DNA of 64,000 nucleotides, from NCBI RefSeq assembly GCF_905220565.1, contig NC_059419.1, forward strand, positions 7,927,326 through 7,991,325. The letters run 5' to 3'. Shown here in pieces: positions 22,209 to 31,990 of the stretch. The translations under genes and the position numbers were made by a program. The notes beneath the pieces are model-generated. The model searched no databases. It worked only from the letters and a program-made list of their open reading frames with translations, and was not told the DNA's origin. The stretch's first letter is position 1, and the number at the start of each line of letters is the position of its first letter. This DNA is from Melitaea cinxia (lineage: Eukaryota; Arthropoda; Insecta; Lepidoptera; Nymphalidae).

Positions 22209-22664
22209 GATTCAATAATTTGACACGTTATTCATTATCATTCCGAGTTCCCGATATTTCGACACAATTCCAAGAACTATTTTTTCTGGTAGACTGACAG
22301 CCTATTTTATTTTAGGCTTTAATTATAGTGATCCATGGAAATTAAAAACTAATTCAAGTATGATTATATTGTTAGAAGAATTTAAGTTAATAGATCTGTT
22401 CTCACAGTGACAGGGTCACATTTCCCAGAGCGCTGCAACAAAGTCATTGCGAGCGATTCTCAAGCTGTTACACGGCTAGCTGACATAATCCGCTTACCCA
22501 GTAACGAGCCGGATACCGGCAGGGATGCCATAATTAAGTTATTTCTTTACTTATTTTATATTTTTAGTCTGTTTATTAAATAGAAGGTTATATAAACTGG
22601 AATACATTTTTAATTTCATTTTTGTTGTAAATACTTAATTATATTTAAGTACAAATTACGTTTG

Positions 22665-22912
22665 TGTGGTTAAGGCAGCAAAGAATATAAGCCTCCTCTT
22701 CCCGTGGGTATCGTAAGAGGCGACTAAGGGGTAACATAGTTCCACGACCACCTTGGAACTTAAAAAGTATAACCATCCAACTGCTGGCTTTCAATTACAC
22801 AGGTCAAAGACTTCGGCGCGACTATGGGCAAAACACATGAGTTCACGCCATTTTTGTCGCGAACTTGTGGTGGCCTATATCCAGCAGTGGACAGCGATAG
22901 GCTGATGTGTGT
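22665..22912 (+). repeat. Family R element, near full length
   Basis: It starts 'gtgtggttaaggcagcaaag' 'aatataagcc' and continues 'cttcccgtgggtatcgtaag', 'ccaccttggaacttaaaaag' and 'ccatttttgtcgcgaacttg'. The end is 'gcgataggctgatgtgtgtg'. The internal 'accgaagacgggcagcagcg' block is partly deleted. Confidence 0.75.
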
Positions 22913-23424
22913 GTGTGTGTACAAATTAAATCAGTAAGTAAACGTCAATTGAGAAAATGTAGCTAGAAACATCTGTTTCCTTAAATTACGTTACTATACA
23001 TTTTAAACACAATTCGTATGAAGTTAATAATATTAAGATCTATCATAGCTGAAGCTATATTTTAGGAATTGTTCATGTTAAACAATTTGTAATAAGGAAA
23101 ACGATGTATTCATTTTTGTTAATCAAATATAAATATTCATTATTATCTTTACCTTTCTTATTTACGTATTGATTACGTCAAAATAAGACTATTTACGAAT
23201 AACGTGATTACTGTGTGAAATCTATCTCATCGTAATGTGATAGAAGATTAGAGACATACATTAACAAAAACAAAATTTTAAATTTTAAAATTTTTTCTCT
23301 GCTTGTGTGTGTGTTTTCCAATAAGGGTACACTAATTATTATTAAACATTTTTTTACATTTAAGCATTTTTTTTCAAATCATAATATGTTTTAAGTTATT
23401 TATTACTAGTATTATATAATTTAA

Positions 23425-23510
23425 AACTAGCTAACCCGAGGGACGTCTTTTGTACGAACTATCAAATGCGCGAAGATTAAATAATAGTCGCTTTTTTTTT
23501 TAAATTTTCT
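23425..23510 (+). repeat. Family E fragment, 5' end only
   Basis: 'actagctaacccgagggacg' 'tcttttgtacgaac' is a decayed copy of the start seen at 24022. Confidence 0.4.
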
Positions 23511-24021
23511 TAGCAATTTTTATACATATTTAATTCCATAAAAACCTTTTTTAAAGTATTTGAAATTTTGTATTATTTACATGTAAAATTTACACATTTT
23601 AGTATTTGTACAACCCTATATCGTTACAGGGATGTGTACGACGGATGCTAACCTACTGTCGGCTAACGGGACTACGACAGGTTAGCGTGGATACACTGCG
23701 GCATTTAGATTATTGATAACAAATAGAATATATTGAATAAATATACACAAACGAACACTATATAATGTTATTTAAGCGAATAAAGTAGTAAGCTAGAAGT
23801 TAGATTATAAAATAAACATAAAGTATTTTACTTTTTATTAAAATGTTATTGTTTGAGTGTTATAAAAAAGCGAGTACGTATGATTTTTAGTAAAAAATAT
23901 TTAATTTTTTCTTCTAGTGAACGAAATAAATTTAAACCAGTACAAAATTAAACATCTATTGGCCTAAGATTACACAAAATAAATTGAATATCGTGTCGGT
24001 GACTAAATAATTATTACAAAC

Positions 24022-24290
24022 TAGCTGACCCGGCGAACTTCGTATCGCCTAACAGTGACTTTTAAGTATTATCACAAATCTTTTGTATGGGAGTATAGAA
24101 AAGTGTTGTTTTTAGACTTTTTCAGGAAATTAAATTTTTTTTTTTTTAGAATTTTCTCTCCGTAAGAACCATCCTCGTACTTCAAGGAATATTTAAAAAA
24201 AAGAATTAGCGAAATCGGTCCAACCGTTCTCGAGTTTTGCGCTTAGCAACACATTCAGCGACTCATTTTTATATTATAGATGTAACCAGT
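24022..24290 (+). repeat. Family E element, complete-looking copy
   Basis: It starts 'actagctgacccggcgaact' 'tcgtatcgcc' and ends 'ccgttctcgagttttgcgct' then 'tttttatattatagat'. It has no ORF. Its class is uncertain. Confidence 0.6.
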
Positions 24291-24347
24291 AAGTAGGTCA
24301 CCTTATGATTGTCTTTTCACCTTTGGATGATATAAATATGCATTCTA

Positions 24348-24450
24348 CTATGGGTAATACACATAAGTTCACGCCATTTTTGGCGCGAACTTGTGGAGGA
24401 CTATGTCCTGCAGTGGACTGCAATAGGCTGTAGTGATATGTATATGTGAG
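24348..24450 (+). repeat. Family R 3' fragment
   Basis: It retains only 'cacgccatttttggcgcgaa' to 'cagtggactgcaataggctg', with a short TGATATGT tail. Confidence 0.7.
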
Positions 24451-24534
24451 TGCATGTATTAAATATTATATTATTATAATATTATATTAGCATAATTTTA
24501 TATTTTATTGTAATTTATTCTAATTCCTATAACA

Positions 24535-24712
24535 ATTATTTGTACACTTTCTAACCGCTTTACATGCCCTGTCCTATACCCAAAGGTTGTTTGGAAGAAA
24601 TCGCTCTTTTACCGATAAGACCGCCTTTGTACATCTTCCTCTAATTGTAATACTTTTTTTGTATCTTTTAATGGTGTGCAATAAAGAATATTATTGTTAT
24701 TATTAGATCATG
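24535..24712 (+). repeat. LINE 3' untranslated region-like fragment
   Basis: It contains 'ggttgtttggaagaaatcgc' 'tcttttaccgataagaccgc' and 'gtgtgcaataaagaatatta', ending in ATT repeats. The AATAAA followed by a simple tail is typical of LINE 3' ends. The lineage is inferred from general similarity only. Confidence 0.4.
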
Positions 24713-25520
24713 CGTGCGTAAAAATGTTTAAATTTAAAAATTGTCAACTTTTTCATTTATTAAAAAACTAAAATATAAATTATGATACATCACGAGAATG
24801 GATAAAAATATAAGAAGCGTTTACTTTAAAAATAAAGTATATTCCACGTTAATCTCACACTACAGTCTGTCGCGTGCTGGCACACTGATCCACATTCACT
24901 ATCAATAACTCTAGATAATACCCTTGTATTGAACCAATATATCACTCTATTAAAAACTTATTAAGCTAATATTAATCTTATTTTCTAAGTCATAAGATTT
25001 ATAATTGCTTTGAATTGTAACCATGTCAGGTTTTTTGCTTTCGATCACGAAGATGTCTGTCAACTTTTTGTGATGTCGACTGACAATGAATTATGTGATA
25101 ATTATAAAAGTTTATGGTATTAATTGGATTGATAAAAAAAAATCTGTAAGTAAAGTTAAATCGTATTAAAACTAGTCATTTTTCGTGGTTTTACGGGTCG
25201 TATTTTATACAAATGTTACTTTTGTCATTCATTCATATTATGCCAGGCTTTCCCTACGTTAAAGAGTGTTTGAAGAGCGTCATAGAAAGGCTGTTACAAA
25301 TACGTTTTAAATTCGAAAAAAAAATATTATTTGTGGTAAAGTAACTTCTATTAAATGAAAGATATAATTATATGATAGTTATTTTTAGGAATATTCTTGC
25401 ATTTTAACTAAATTTTAGTACAATTGTCCTATTATTACTGATTAACATTATTTTTTACACATTTTAGTATACGATTCTCTCAATGAATTTTCACCAACAC
25501 ATATCCTTCCTTCTATTTCA
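24713..25520. other. No gene seen; AT-rich DNA
   Basis: No exon or repeat was identified between the LINE-tail fragment and the SINE at 25520. With the next intervals this forms the repeat-poor surroundings of the cysteine-rich gene. Confidence 0.5.
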
Positions 25521-25735
25521 CCTGGCTCGACTTAGGAAGTACCATGATCTTACAGAAGATCACAGCTCAATAATACTGCTTTGAAATACGTGTTGTGTTT
25601 CTGTGGTGAGCAAGTCGCCAAGATCCTGAGGAGGGTCATGTGTAAGGGCGGCAACGCGCTAGCGCTGGTCCTCTTGTACCAGGCGTTCATAAGTTATGGT
25701 AGCTGTTTTCAAACAGTTGGACCGTTCGCTTGTTT
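25520..25735 (+). repeat. SINE-A copy upstream of the cysteine-rich gene
   Basis: It contains 'ggctcgacttaggaagtacc', 'cttacagaagatcacagctc', 'tgtttctgtggtgagcaagt' and 'gcgttcataagttatggtag'. It lies about 350 bases before the predicted promoter. Confidence 0.6.
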
Positions 25736-26021
25736 TTCACCACAGTTGTACATTTAAACAATCTTTTAACTTTGATACAAAGTGAAAATTAAACTAATTT
25801 TTAATCAGCTATCCGAGATCATTCAGCACAGTTAATGCACGTTCGTAATCACAATTAAGTAATTGTCAAAATATTATGTTTCCATTAACGACATAATCTG
25901 CATTTTATATCTTTAATTTCATATCAAATATTGCACAATATTAAATTTGTAAAGTTACCAAAAATGAACGTGATTTTATTACAAAATAATTTTGGTAAAT
26001 TTCTGCAATTGTATCGATTTT

Positions 26022-26056
26022 TATATATATTTAGCTTTTCACACCAGACAATCATT
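26022..26056 (+). promoter_or_regulatory. TATA box and initiator of the cysteine-rich gene
   Basis: TATATATAT begins at 26022 and an arthropod-type initiator TCATT lies at 26052-26056, about 32 bases downstream, which is the usual TATA-to-start spacing. Transcription starting near 26054 would leave a 5' UTR of about 29 bases with no ATG before the coding start at 26083. Because the region is AT-rich, the spacing, the initiator and the downstream gene structure together carry the call, not the TATA alone. Confidence 0.55.
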
Positions 26057-26082
26057 AAGTGATTTATTTTTGTTATATAACG

Positions 26083-26457
26083 ATGAAGACCTATATAGTT
26101 ATATTTGTCATAATCCAAGTAAGTGCTATTTATTATTATTATTTTTTTTTTGTTTAGATTACAGGTTGTAATACGTTATGAATCATAGGAATTAAGTACT
26201 AATAATTTTTGTATATTTACCTATGTTAAGTTTTAATTTTTTATACATCTAGATTATTTATATCTAATGTATTATGGTTGTAAGAGAATTAAATATAGAA
26301 ACAAATATCAGTTTCGGATTGTAATGTCAAAAGTTTATTTGAATAAAACTACCCTTTGGACTAATGACGTATAAACATATACACCAGCCACCTATGTCTT
26401 TAGAAAAAAACTTTTTCCTCGTATAAGATATATAAAGAAATACTATTTAGTACGAAA

Positions 26458-26503
<46 letters not shown>

Positions 26504-27027
26504 CGTTAAATTATATATAATCTTATGTATATTTAAACAGGTGGCTATGTACAATATTATTTACATATTATTTATTACGCGCTTAATTTAAGTAATAATT
26601 GAAAATAAATAACAAATATTACCCACGTAATAACAACACGAATTTATTTTTACAGACGTCACTACGAGTAACAACAGCCTGTAAAAAACAACAAATATCA
26701 ATGAAAATACAGAACAACATAAACGATTGTCTATTTAAAAAACCTTCAAGTTGTTTTTATGAATACGATGAAATGGACAACTACTTATCAAACGTGGAAC
26801 CATTGCCAGAAATCGAATGTGTATGCCTCGTGAAAAAACTTCCTGATGTCAAATGTGCCTGCAAGTGCGCCGAGATACCGGTAGCCAAATGTGTTTCGAT
26901 CAGCACGACATCACAGTGTTCCTGTGATGCGCAATGTTCCCGTGGAACGAGTAACATCGGAACGTACAGCTGTGGAAGAAACAACATCAGAAATTATGCA
27001 CCTAATCCGCCGTGTCTCATTTTGTGA
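26083..27027 (+). CDS. Two-exon gene for a small secreted cysteine-rich protein, family unknown
   Basis: The coding sequence joins 26083-26118 and 26656-27027 (stop TGA at 27025-27027) and gives 135 residues. Exon 1 encodes MKTYIVIFVIIQ and ends in CAA followed by a perfect GTAAGT donor. The acceptor is 'tttttacag', and both junctions are phase 0. Residues 1-20 read as a signal peptide with a hydrophobic core and likely cleavage after Thr-Thr-Ala20. The mature part has 14 cysteines, an even number that suits disulfides, at residues 21, 37, 45, 67, 69, 79, 81, 83, 91, 100, 102, 106, 118 and 132. Residues 62-73, 74-85 and 86-97 are three 12-residue repeats of the form (L/I)P-x-x-(E/K)-C-x-(C/S). 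The start is chosen because it has A at -3, no upstream ATG after the predicted transcription start, and it supplies the signal peptide. An extension into the ORF upstream of exon 2 would read through intron. Function is unknown; a defence peptide, inhibitor or structural secreted protein are all possible. Confidence 0.8.
26119..26655 (+). other. Intron of the cysteine-rich gene, containing a TA microsatellite
   Basis: This 537-base GT-AG intron splits the signal peptide after residue 12. It contains an uninterrupted (TA)n tract at about 26463-26500, expected to be highly length-variable. No further exon-like stretch was seen in it. An ATG at 26599 is in frame with exon 2, but the codons between it and the acceptor are basic and Asn-rich and not signal-like, so they are read as intron. 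Confidence 0.7.
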
Positions 27028-27165
27028 TGCATTGTAATTCTGTTTTGTAACAAATATGTGATTAATGATTAGGTTTATCACAATTGTAAATGTTTGTAAG
27101 TACTTTGTTTACTGCTGTTTATAGGAAATGTTTTTCATAATACGTGTTTTCCGATTACTTAATCA

Positions 27166-27171
27166 AATAAA
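27166..27171 (+). terminator. Poly(A) signal AATAAA of the cysteine-rich gene
   Basis: A canonical AATAAA lies 139 bases after the stop codon. A second AATAAA within 'gaaagaaataaattg' near 27254 could serve as an alternative. The motif is common by chance in DNA this AT-rich, so the position relative to the gene is the main support. Confidence 0.5.
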
Positions 27172-27399
27172 CTATTTTATAATATAGTAAATAGTAATTC
27201 TTATATGACTAATATACGCTTGCGGTTAAAATATTCGATTTGTTTTCCAGAAAGAAATAAATTGTTCATTATCATATCTGTAAATACCATTATTCGTTTA
27301 CTTATTATTAACACTTAAATATAATTATATAAATTTCTACTACACACTAACTACTAGAACATTTTTGTTCTAAAATATACTATTGAATATATAAATAAG

Positions 27400-27728
27400 T
27401 ATATCTATATATTGATACGTGAAGCCAAAACTTTGTAACATTTTTAGGAAAAGTGCGCGGACGGAAGAGTATGAAATTTCGCACACTTATAGTTTATATA
27501 GAGAAGGATTGCAGAATACTAATTTTTTTTTTTATTATGGAAAAATATTCATTAAATCAATAAAAAAGCATTACATACACTACCATGTATTTGACACACA
27601 CACGCATATATACTCTTCTGTTTATATCATAGAAGTATTTATAGTCTTTGACAACTGAACCTTAATTATGTTCAAACTTATAATTTAAATTAATCATGGT
27701 TAAATTTCGACCACTGGCTAATAATAAT
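27400..27728 (-). repeat. Dispersed repeat (family G), copy 2
   Basis: Inverted relative to the copy at 15685-16007. Its + strand runs from 'gatacgtgaagccaaaactt' to 'ggttaaatttcgaccactgg'. A 79-codon ORF across it is not conserved in the other copy. It lies about 230 bases past the gene's main poly(A) signal. Confidence 0.75.
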
Positions 27729-29032
27729 AATACGATTATCATAATCAAGACCTTTTAAAGTACTAATAATAATAATAATAAAAACTATGAAGTCGAATTG
27801 AAATTCTCGATGCTAATGTTTCATTAATATTTCAGATAAAGTTTCAGCTGTCAAATATTTTTATTACAATTTAGTGATCGCAATTCAAATCAATGTTTTG
27901 TAATAAATTTGTCAATATTTTTTTATCTGAAACTAAATGATGTAAACACCACGCTTTGATTAACAATTATTTCGCCTTTTAGATTTTGAACAATTTTGCA
28001 AGTTCAATTTACATTTTTGTCATTAGTGATTGCAAGAATTAAAAATAACATTAACGTAATTGTTTTTAGTGGGGCTTTTTTAATTTATGATTCGAATTTT
28101 TCACCAACATTTTATTTGTTACTATTACGTTGATCGTTGGCGACTCATGACATAAAAAACACATATTCTTTCAGACAAAAAAAAAACAATATTTCATTTG
28201 ATAACATCAGCAAAACAAACACAGCAAGTTACCGTGTTTCCTATAACTTGTTCCTTCCGTGGAGCCAACGACATCTAGTTCCAATCTGGAACAAATTACA
28301 CAAGTCTCAAGGATAAGAGCGTTGCAACACAAAATGTCTTAGGAAAGGAGCGGCGTGTCAAGGCAGTAGGTTCCTTTCCATTATTGGGCAATGGGATCTA
28401 CCCTGCAAATGCCAGCTTGTACTTGGCGTGGTTGGTTTTTGTGAGAAAACTGTGTTATTAGGTTTTGTGTTAGGTAATATTTATCAATATCTAGATACTG
28501 ATGAGGTTCATTGAAATATATAGTTTTTAATTTGGATTTATCTAATGCTTTGGACGTAATGTCAAATATAATCTGTTAAAAGATTTCACAAGAAGGGTAA
28601 TTTTCAACAAAGGTTCTATATTTGCATATGTTAAGTGATAATTTGAAATCGAAAATTCTTTTTCAATTTCTTTTTTTTAAGCCACCAAGTATTTGTATAG
28701 TTTGGTGAGTCCATTTACAAGCATTTAATTATTTAAAAATCTATAAGAAGTAATAGGATTCATTGATTTCATAACTCAAATATGTAAACGTTATGAAATA
28801 TGAATAACTATTATACTTTGGTATTTAGTTACAAATTAAGGCATTAAAATTAAGTAACTTTCAATCGAAACAATTTTGACATAGTTCGGCGAATAACTTT
28901 AGAACACTTTAAATTATCACGCAATTTCGACCGCGTAAAACATAAGCATGTACCCGCAAGTTTACTTATTAGTATAATCTATCTAAATTTCTAAATTAAT
29001 TATTAAATAAATAATAAATAAATAAAATAACA
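27729..29032. other. No gene seen; one GC-richer patch
   Basis: Mostly AT-rich with ATA/ATT runs near 27720-27782. The stretch 28200-28440 has a more balanced composition and matches no repeat family here. No ORF or splice structure was found in it. Confidence 0.45.
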
Positions 29033-29908
29033 TACGGGGTCAGACAGGGCGATGTAATGTTGACAAAACTGTTTACCACTGCGCTGGAGGATGTCTTTAA
29101 GACGTTGGATTTGGACGAGGAATCTACGTGAATGGCGAATACATCTCGGACCTTCATTTCACAAATGATATCGTCATCTTTGCGGAGATGTTGGATGAGC
29201 TAGGCCAAATGCTGGGTGGCCTAGACGAGTGCTCCTGACGAGTCGGTCTCGGTATGAACTTGGACGAAACGAAAGTTATGTTTAACAACCAAGTCATTCT
29301 GAAACCGGAATCGGTCAATGGTACCCTTCTCGAAGCTGTTTAGGATTATGTTTCCCTAGGCCATACCATTCAACTAGGCCGCAACAACTTCCAGAAGGAG
29401 GCTGATAAGAGGATTCGATTGGACTGGACGGCGTTTGAAAGGCTTCGTCGAGTCTTCACTTCGAAAATTCCGAAATGCTTAAAGACAAAAGTCTTCGAGC
29501 AATGCGTCCAGCCTGTGTTAATATACGGAGCTGAGACGTGGACACTGACGAAGGAACTGGTCCACAAGTTTAAAGTCGCTCAACGTGCAATGGAACGGAC
29601 TATGCTTGGGGTTTCTCTCAAAGATAGGATTAAAATAGAGATAGCCCACAGGATTAGCAAGTTGAAGTGGCAGTGGGCTGGTCATCTTTGTCGCAGGACC
29701 TATGGCCGTTGGAGCAGAAGGGTCCTGGAGTGGAAACCGCGTCTGGGCAAACGCAGTGTGGGACGTGCTCTGGCCCGTTGGACCGACGATTTACGTAAGA
29801 TTGCCGGTGTAGGCTGGATGAGGATTGCGTAGAACTGCGATGTCTTGCGCGAACTTGGGGAGGCCAATGTCCAGCAGTGGACTGCAATAGGCTGAACTGA
29901 TTGATTGA
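29033..29908 (+). pseudogene. 5'-truncated RTE-like LINE, broken polymerase
   Basis: It starts inside the reverse transcriptase at 'ggggtcagacagggcgatgt' (GVRQGD). The active-site block is degraded: the expected Ala-Asp-Asp reads Thr-Asn-Asp in LHFTNDIVIF. A 137-residue open stretch (29419-29832) covers the region after the polymerase core, with LIYGAETWTL, LKWQWAGHLCRR and RALARWTDDLRKIAGVGWMR. In-frame stops occur at about 29237 and 29341, and a TAG at 29830 replaces a Glu-type codon. The end 'gtccagcagtggactgcaat' 'aggctga' is followed by a (CTGATTGATTGA) tail. No endonuclease domain is present. Confidence 0.85.
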
Positions 29909-30204
29909 AATTAACATGCTATACCCAACGCCCTCCAACTGTTTGAGAATACTGTGATAATAGCACGGAAACTTAACACACAAGCACAAACATCCAGAGC
30001 AATAGAAACATCTATATGACCTGTACAGATATTTGCTACATTCTAATGCTACGGTCACTGTAGTACAGTACAGTAAATTAAAAATAATCTATATAAATTC
30101 TTTATTACACTTTATGTGTGCAAAGGTGGACTTATTATAGAAGAGATCTCTTCCAATCTATGAAAGTGAGAAATAGTGTTACAAAAAAGGCTAAAAACCA
30201 AAGT

Positions 30205-30320
30205 AGGCCTCAATAGCACTTTTGAATCGTCATTTTTACCAATTAAAATTATATTTGATTTTAATGAGTTAATAATAGCTAAAGTTGCCATCGAAAAAGA
30301 AGAAATTCCACAGTTATATT
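30205..30320 (+). repeat. Family F fragment
   Basis: 'atagcacttttgaatcgtca' 'ttttta' and 'tgccatcgaaaaagaagaaa' 'ttccacagtta' match the family F copies at 15.2 and 60.9 kb. Confidence 0.4.
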
Positions 30321-30711
30321 ATAAATTTAGTATATAAATGATTATTATTTATTATTATTTTTTAACAATAATAATTTTTTAAATAAGTGTTCGAGTAATT
30401 TTAGTATTACAGCAAATGTCTAAGTAGTTAGTAACAATCTATCCATCCATTAATCTTTCACACGTTAATCACGAAATTTCCAAACAAAAGTTATTTTTGC
30501 GTGGGCTTTAATTTATCATGTCACTCTTAAATGGGAAATCAGTGTAAGAGATAATATTAGAGTTAAAAAGGTAAAGTGAAATCAATTAGCGTTTTGAAAT
30601 TTCATCGTAACTTATTTAATAAATTACTGAAATTGAGATCAAAATACTAATTAAATAATGTTATGTATGTATATGTATTTGTCCTCAAACAAAAGAAATT
30701 TTATTTTACTA

Positions 30712-30855
30712 GAATTTGCGTTATCAGGCATAAGTCAAAAACTACTTGTCAGATCTTGCTTAAATTTAAATGAAACTACATGATAGATTTCGAATGAAAA
30801 AAGAACCATTAAAATCGGTACAGTAAAAAGTTATGACCGATACTGTTATATTAAG
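30712..30855 (-). repeat. Family C fragment
   Basis: It contains 'aaactacttgtcagatcttg', 'aaatttaaatgaaactacat' and 'aaaatcggtacagtaaaaag', the middle of family C on the minus strand. Confidence 0.45.
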
Positions 30856-30980
30856 AACCTACATTTTTCTTAAATAAGTATAGGTGCTTTAACAATAGAT
30901 CAATAGGAGGAGTATATACATTATGTATAGTATTTTTCATAGTCACAAATAGACTGGCCATTCGCAAATTCGAACTTCTT

Positions 30981-31312
30981 CAGTCTGTAATATTCTACTG
31001 CTGGGCATAGACCTCTTTCCCCATGTGGATTGTGGAGAAGGATCCTAGCTTAATCCACCACGCTGTTCCAACGCGGGTTGGTGGATATATTCCTTGTTAT
31101 GAGTAACGATTGCTATCAGTTGTACATGATAACAAGCGGGACCGACAGCTTAACGTGCTCTACGAGGCACGGTGGTGAGACCCACGAGAACTAACAACCA
31201 GACCGAAAATAAATATTTGTATTAACACAAATATCCTCTCCGATTTGGAATCGAACCTTCGACCGTCGGTGTTTAGGTGCGCTGACACGGCACACGCACT
31301 ATTACACCAGAA
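30981..31312 (-). repeat. SINE-B, long form with alternative head
   Basis: The tail ('agtctgtaatattctactgc') and body are the standard long form on the minus strand. The head reads 'tgtgccgtgtcagcgcacct' 'aaacaccgacggtcgaaggt' 'tcgattcc', the variant also seen at 8268. The same body thus occurs with different tRNA-like heads. Confidence 0.7.
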
Positions 31313-31734
31313 CAGTCATACAACACCTTCAATAGGAATGAGAAAGAAAAAAAATTACCATAAGTAATAATAACCTTAGTTTACATAACCTCAGACGTTA
31401 AGGAAGTCAGGAAACGAACACTGGACCTCGCGTTCACCTTCACCTCCAACTAGCATCTGATCTATAGATAACCAATGCTTATTACGTGTCCGTTTGTAAC
31501 GTGAATGCTGCCTTTTAAAATAGTACTTTTGCTATAACTATAGAATACCCATTCAAAAATAAGTTAATTTTAAGAGGGCCGTCAATATATAAAATCACAT
31601 CTGAAGTGAAAAAACAATATTCTATTTCTTGTAAAGAAAGATTTCAGAAACAATTTTTTTTTCATTTATATTGGGTTGGAATTTGAGAATCTCCTTTTGC
31701 TTTTAAGTCGGTTTAAACTTGATATACTGTAAGT

Positions 31735-31990
31735 ATAAAACTTGGTAGGTAAACAAGCGTACGGCTCACCTGATGTTAAGCGATTACCGCAGCCTGCAAC
31801 CCTGGAAGCATCGCAATCGCGTTACTGACCCTACCCTCAATCCTCCCAGGAGCTCTGGTCACCTTATTCACAACAGGAACACACACTGCTTTAAAGCATT
31901 AGCTGTGATCTTTTGTAAATTAGATGTACAACTTCAGTCGGGTTACTCCAGATTTTAGTAGGATATTTCTTGCTGAGCTCTACCACAGTG
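31735..31990 (-). repeat. SINE-A copy
   Basis: It contains 'aacaagcgtacggctcacct' 'gatgttaagcgattaccg', 'cctcccaggagctctggtca' and 'tttagtaggatatttcttgc'. A 61-codon ORF inside it is spurious. Confidence 0.7.

Noticed and set aside
26781..26987. 68-codon ORF antisense to the cysteine-rich exon
   Set aside because: It is a shadow of the real exon on the other strand; the sense strand has splice sites, a signal peptide and a cysteine pattern.
29654..30058. 134-codon minus-strand ORF
   Set aside because: It is antisense to the RTE-like LINE polymerase at 29033-29908; the sense strand carries the recognisable protein.
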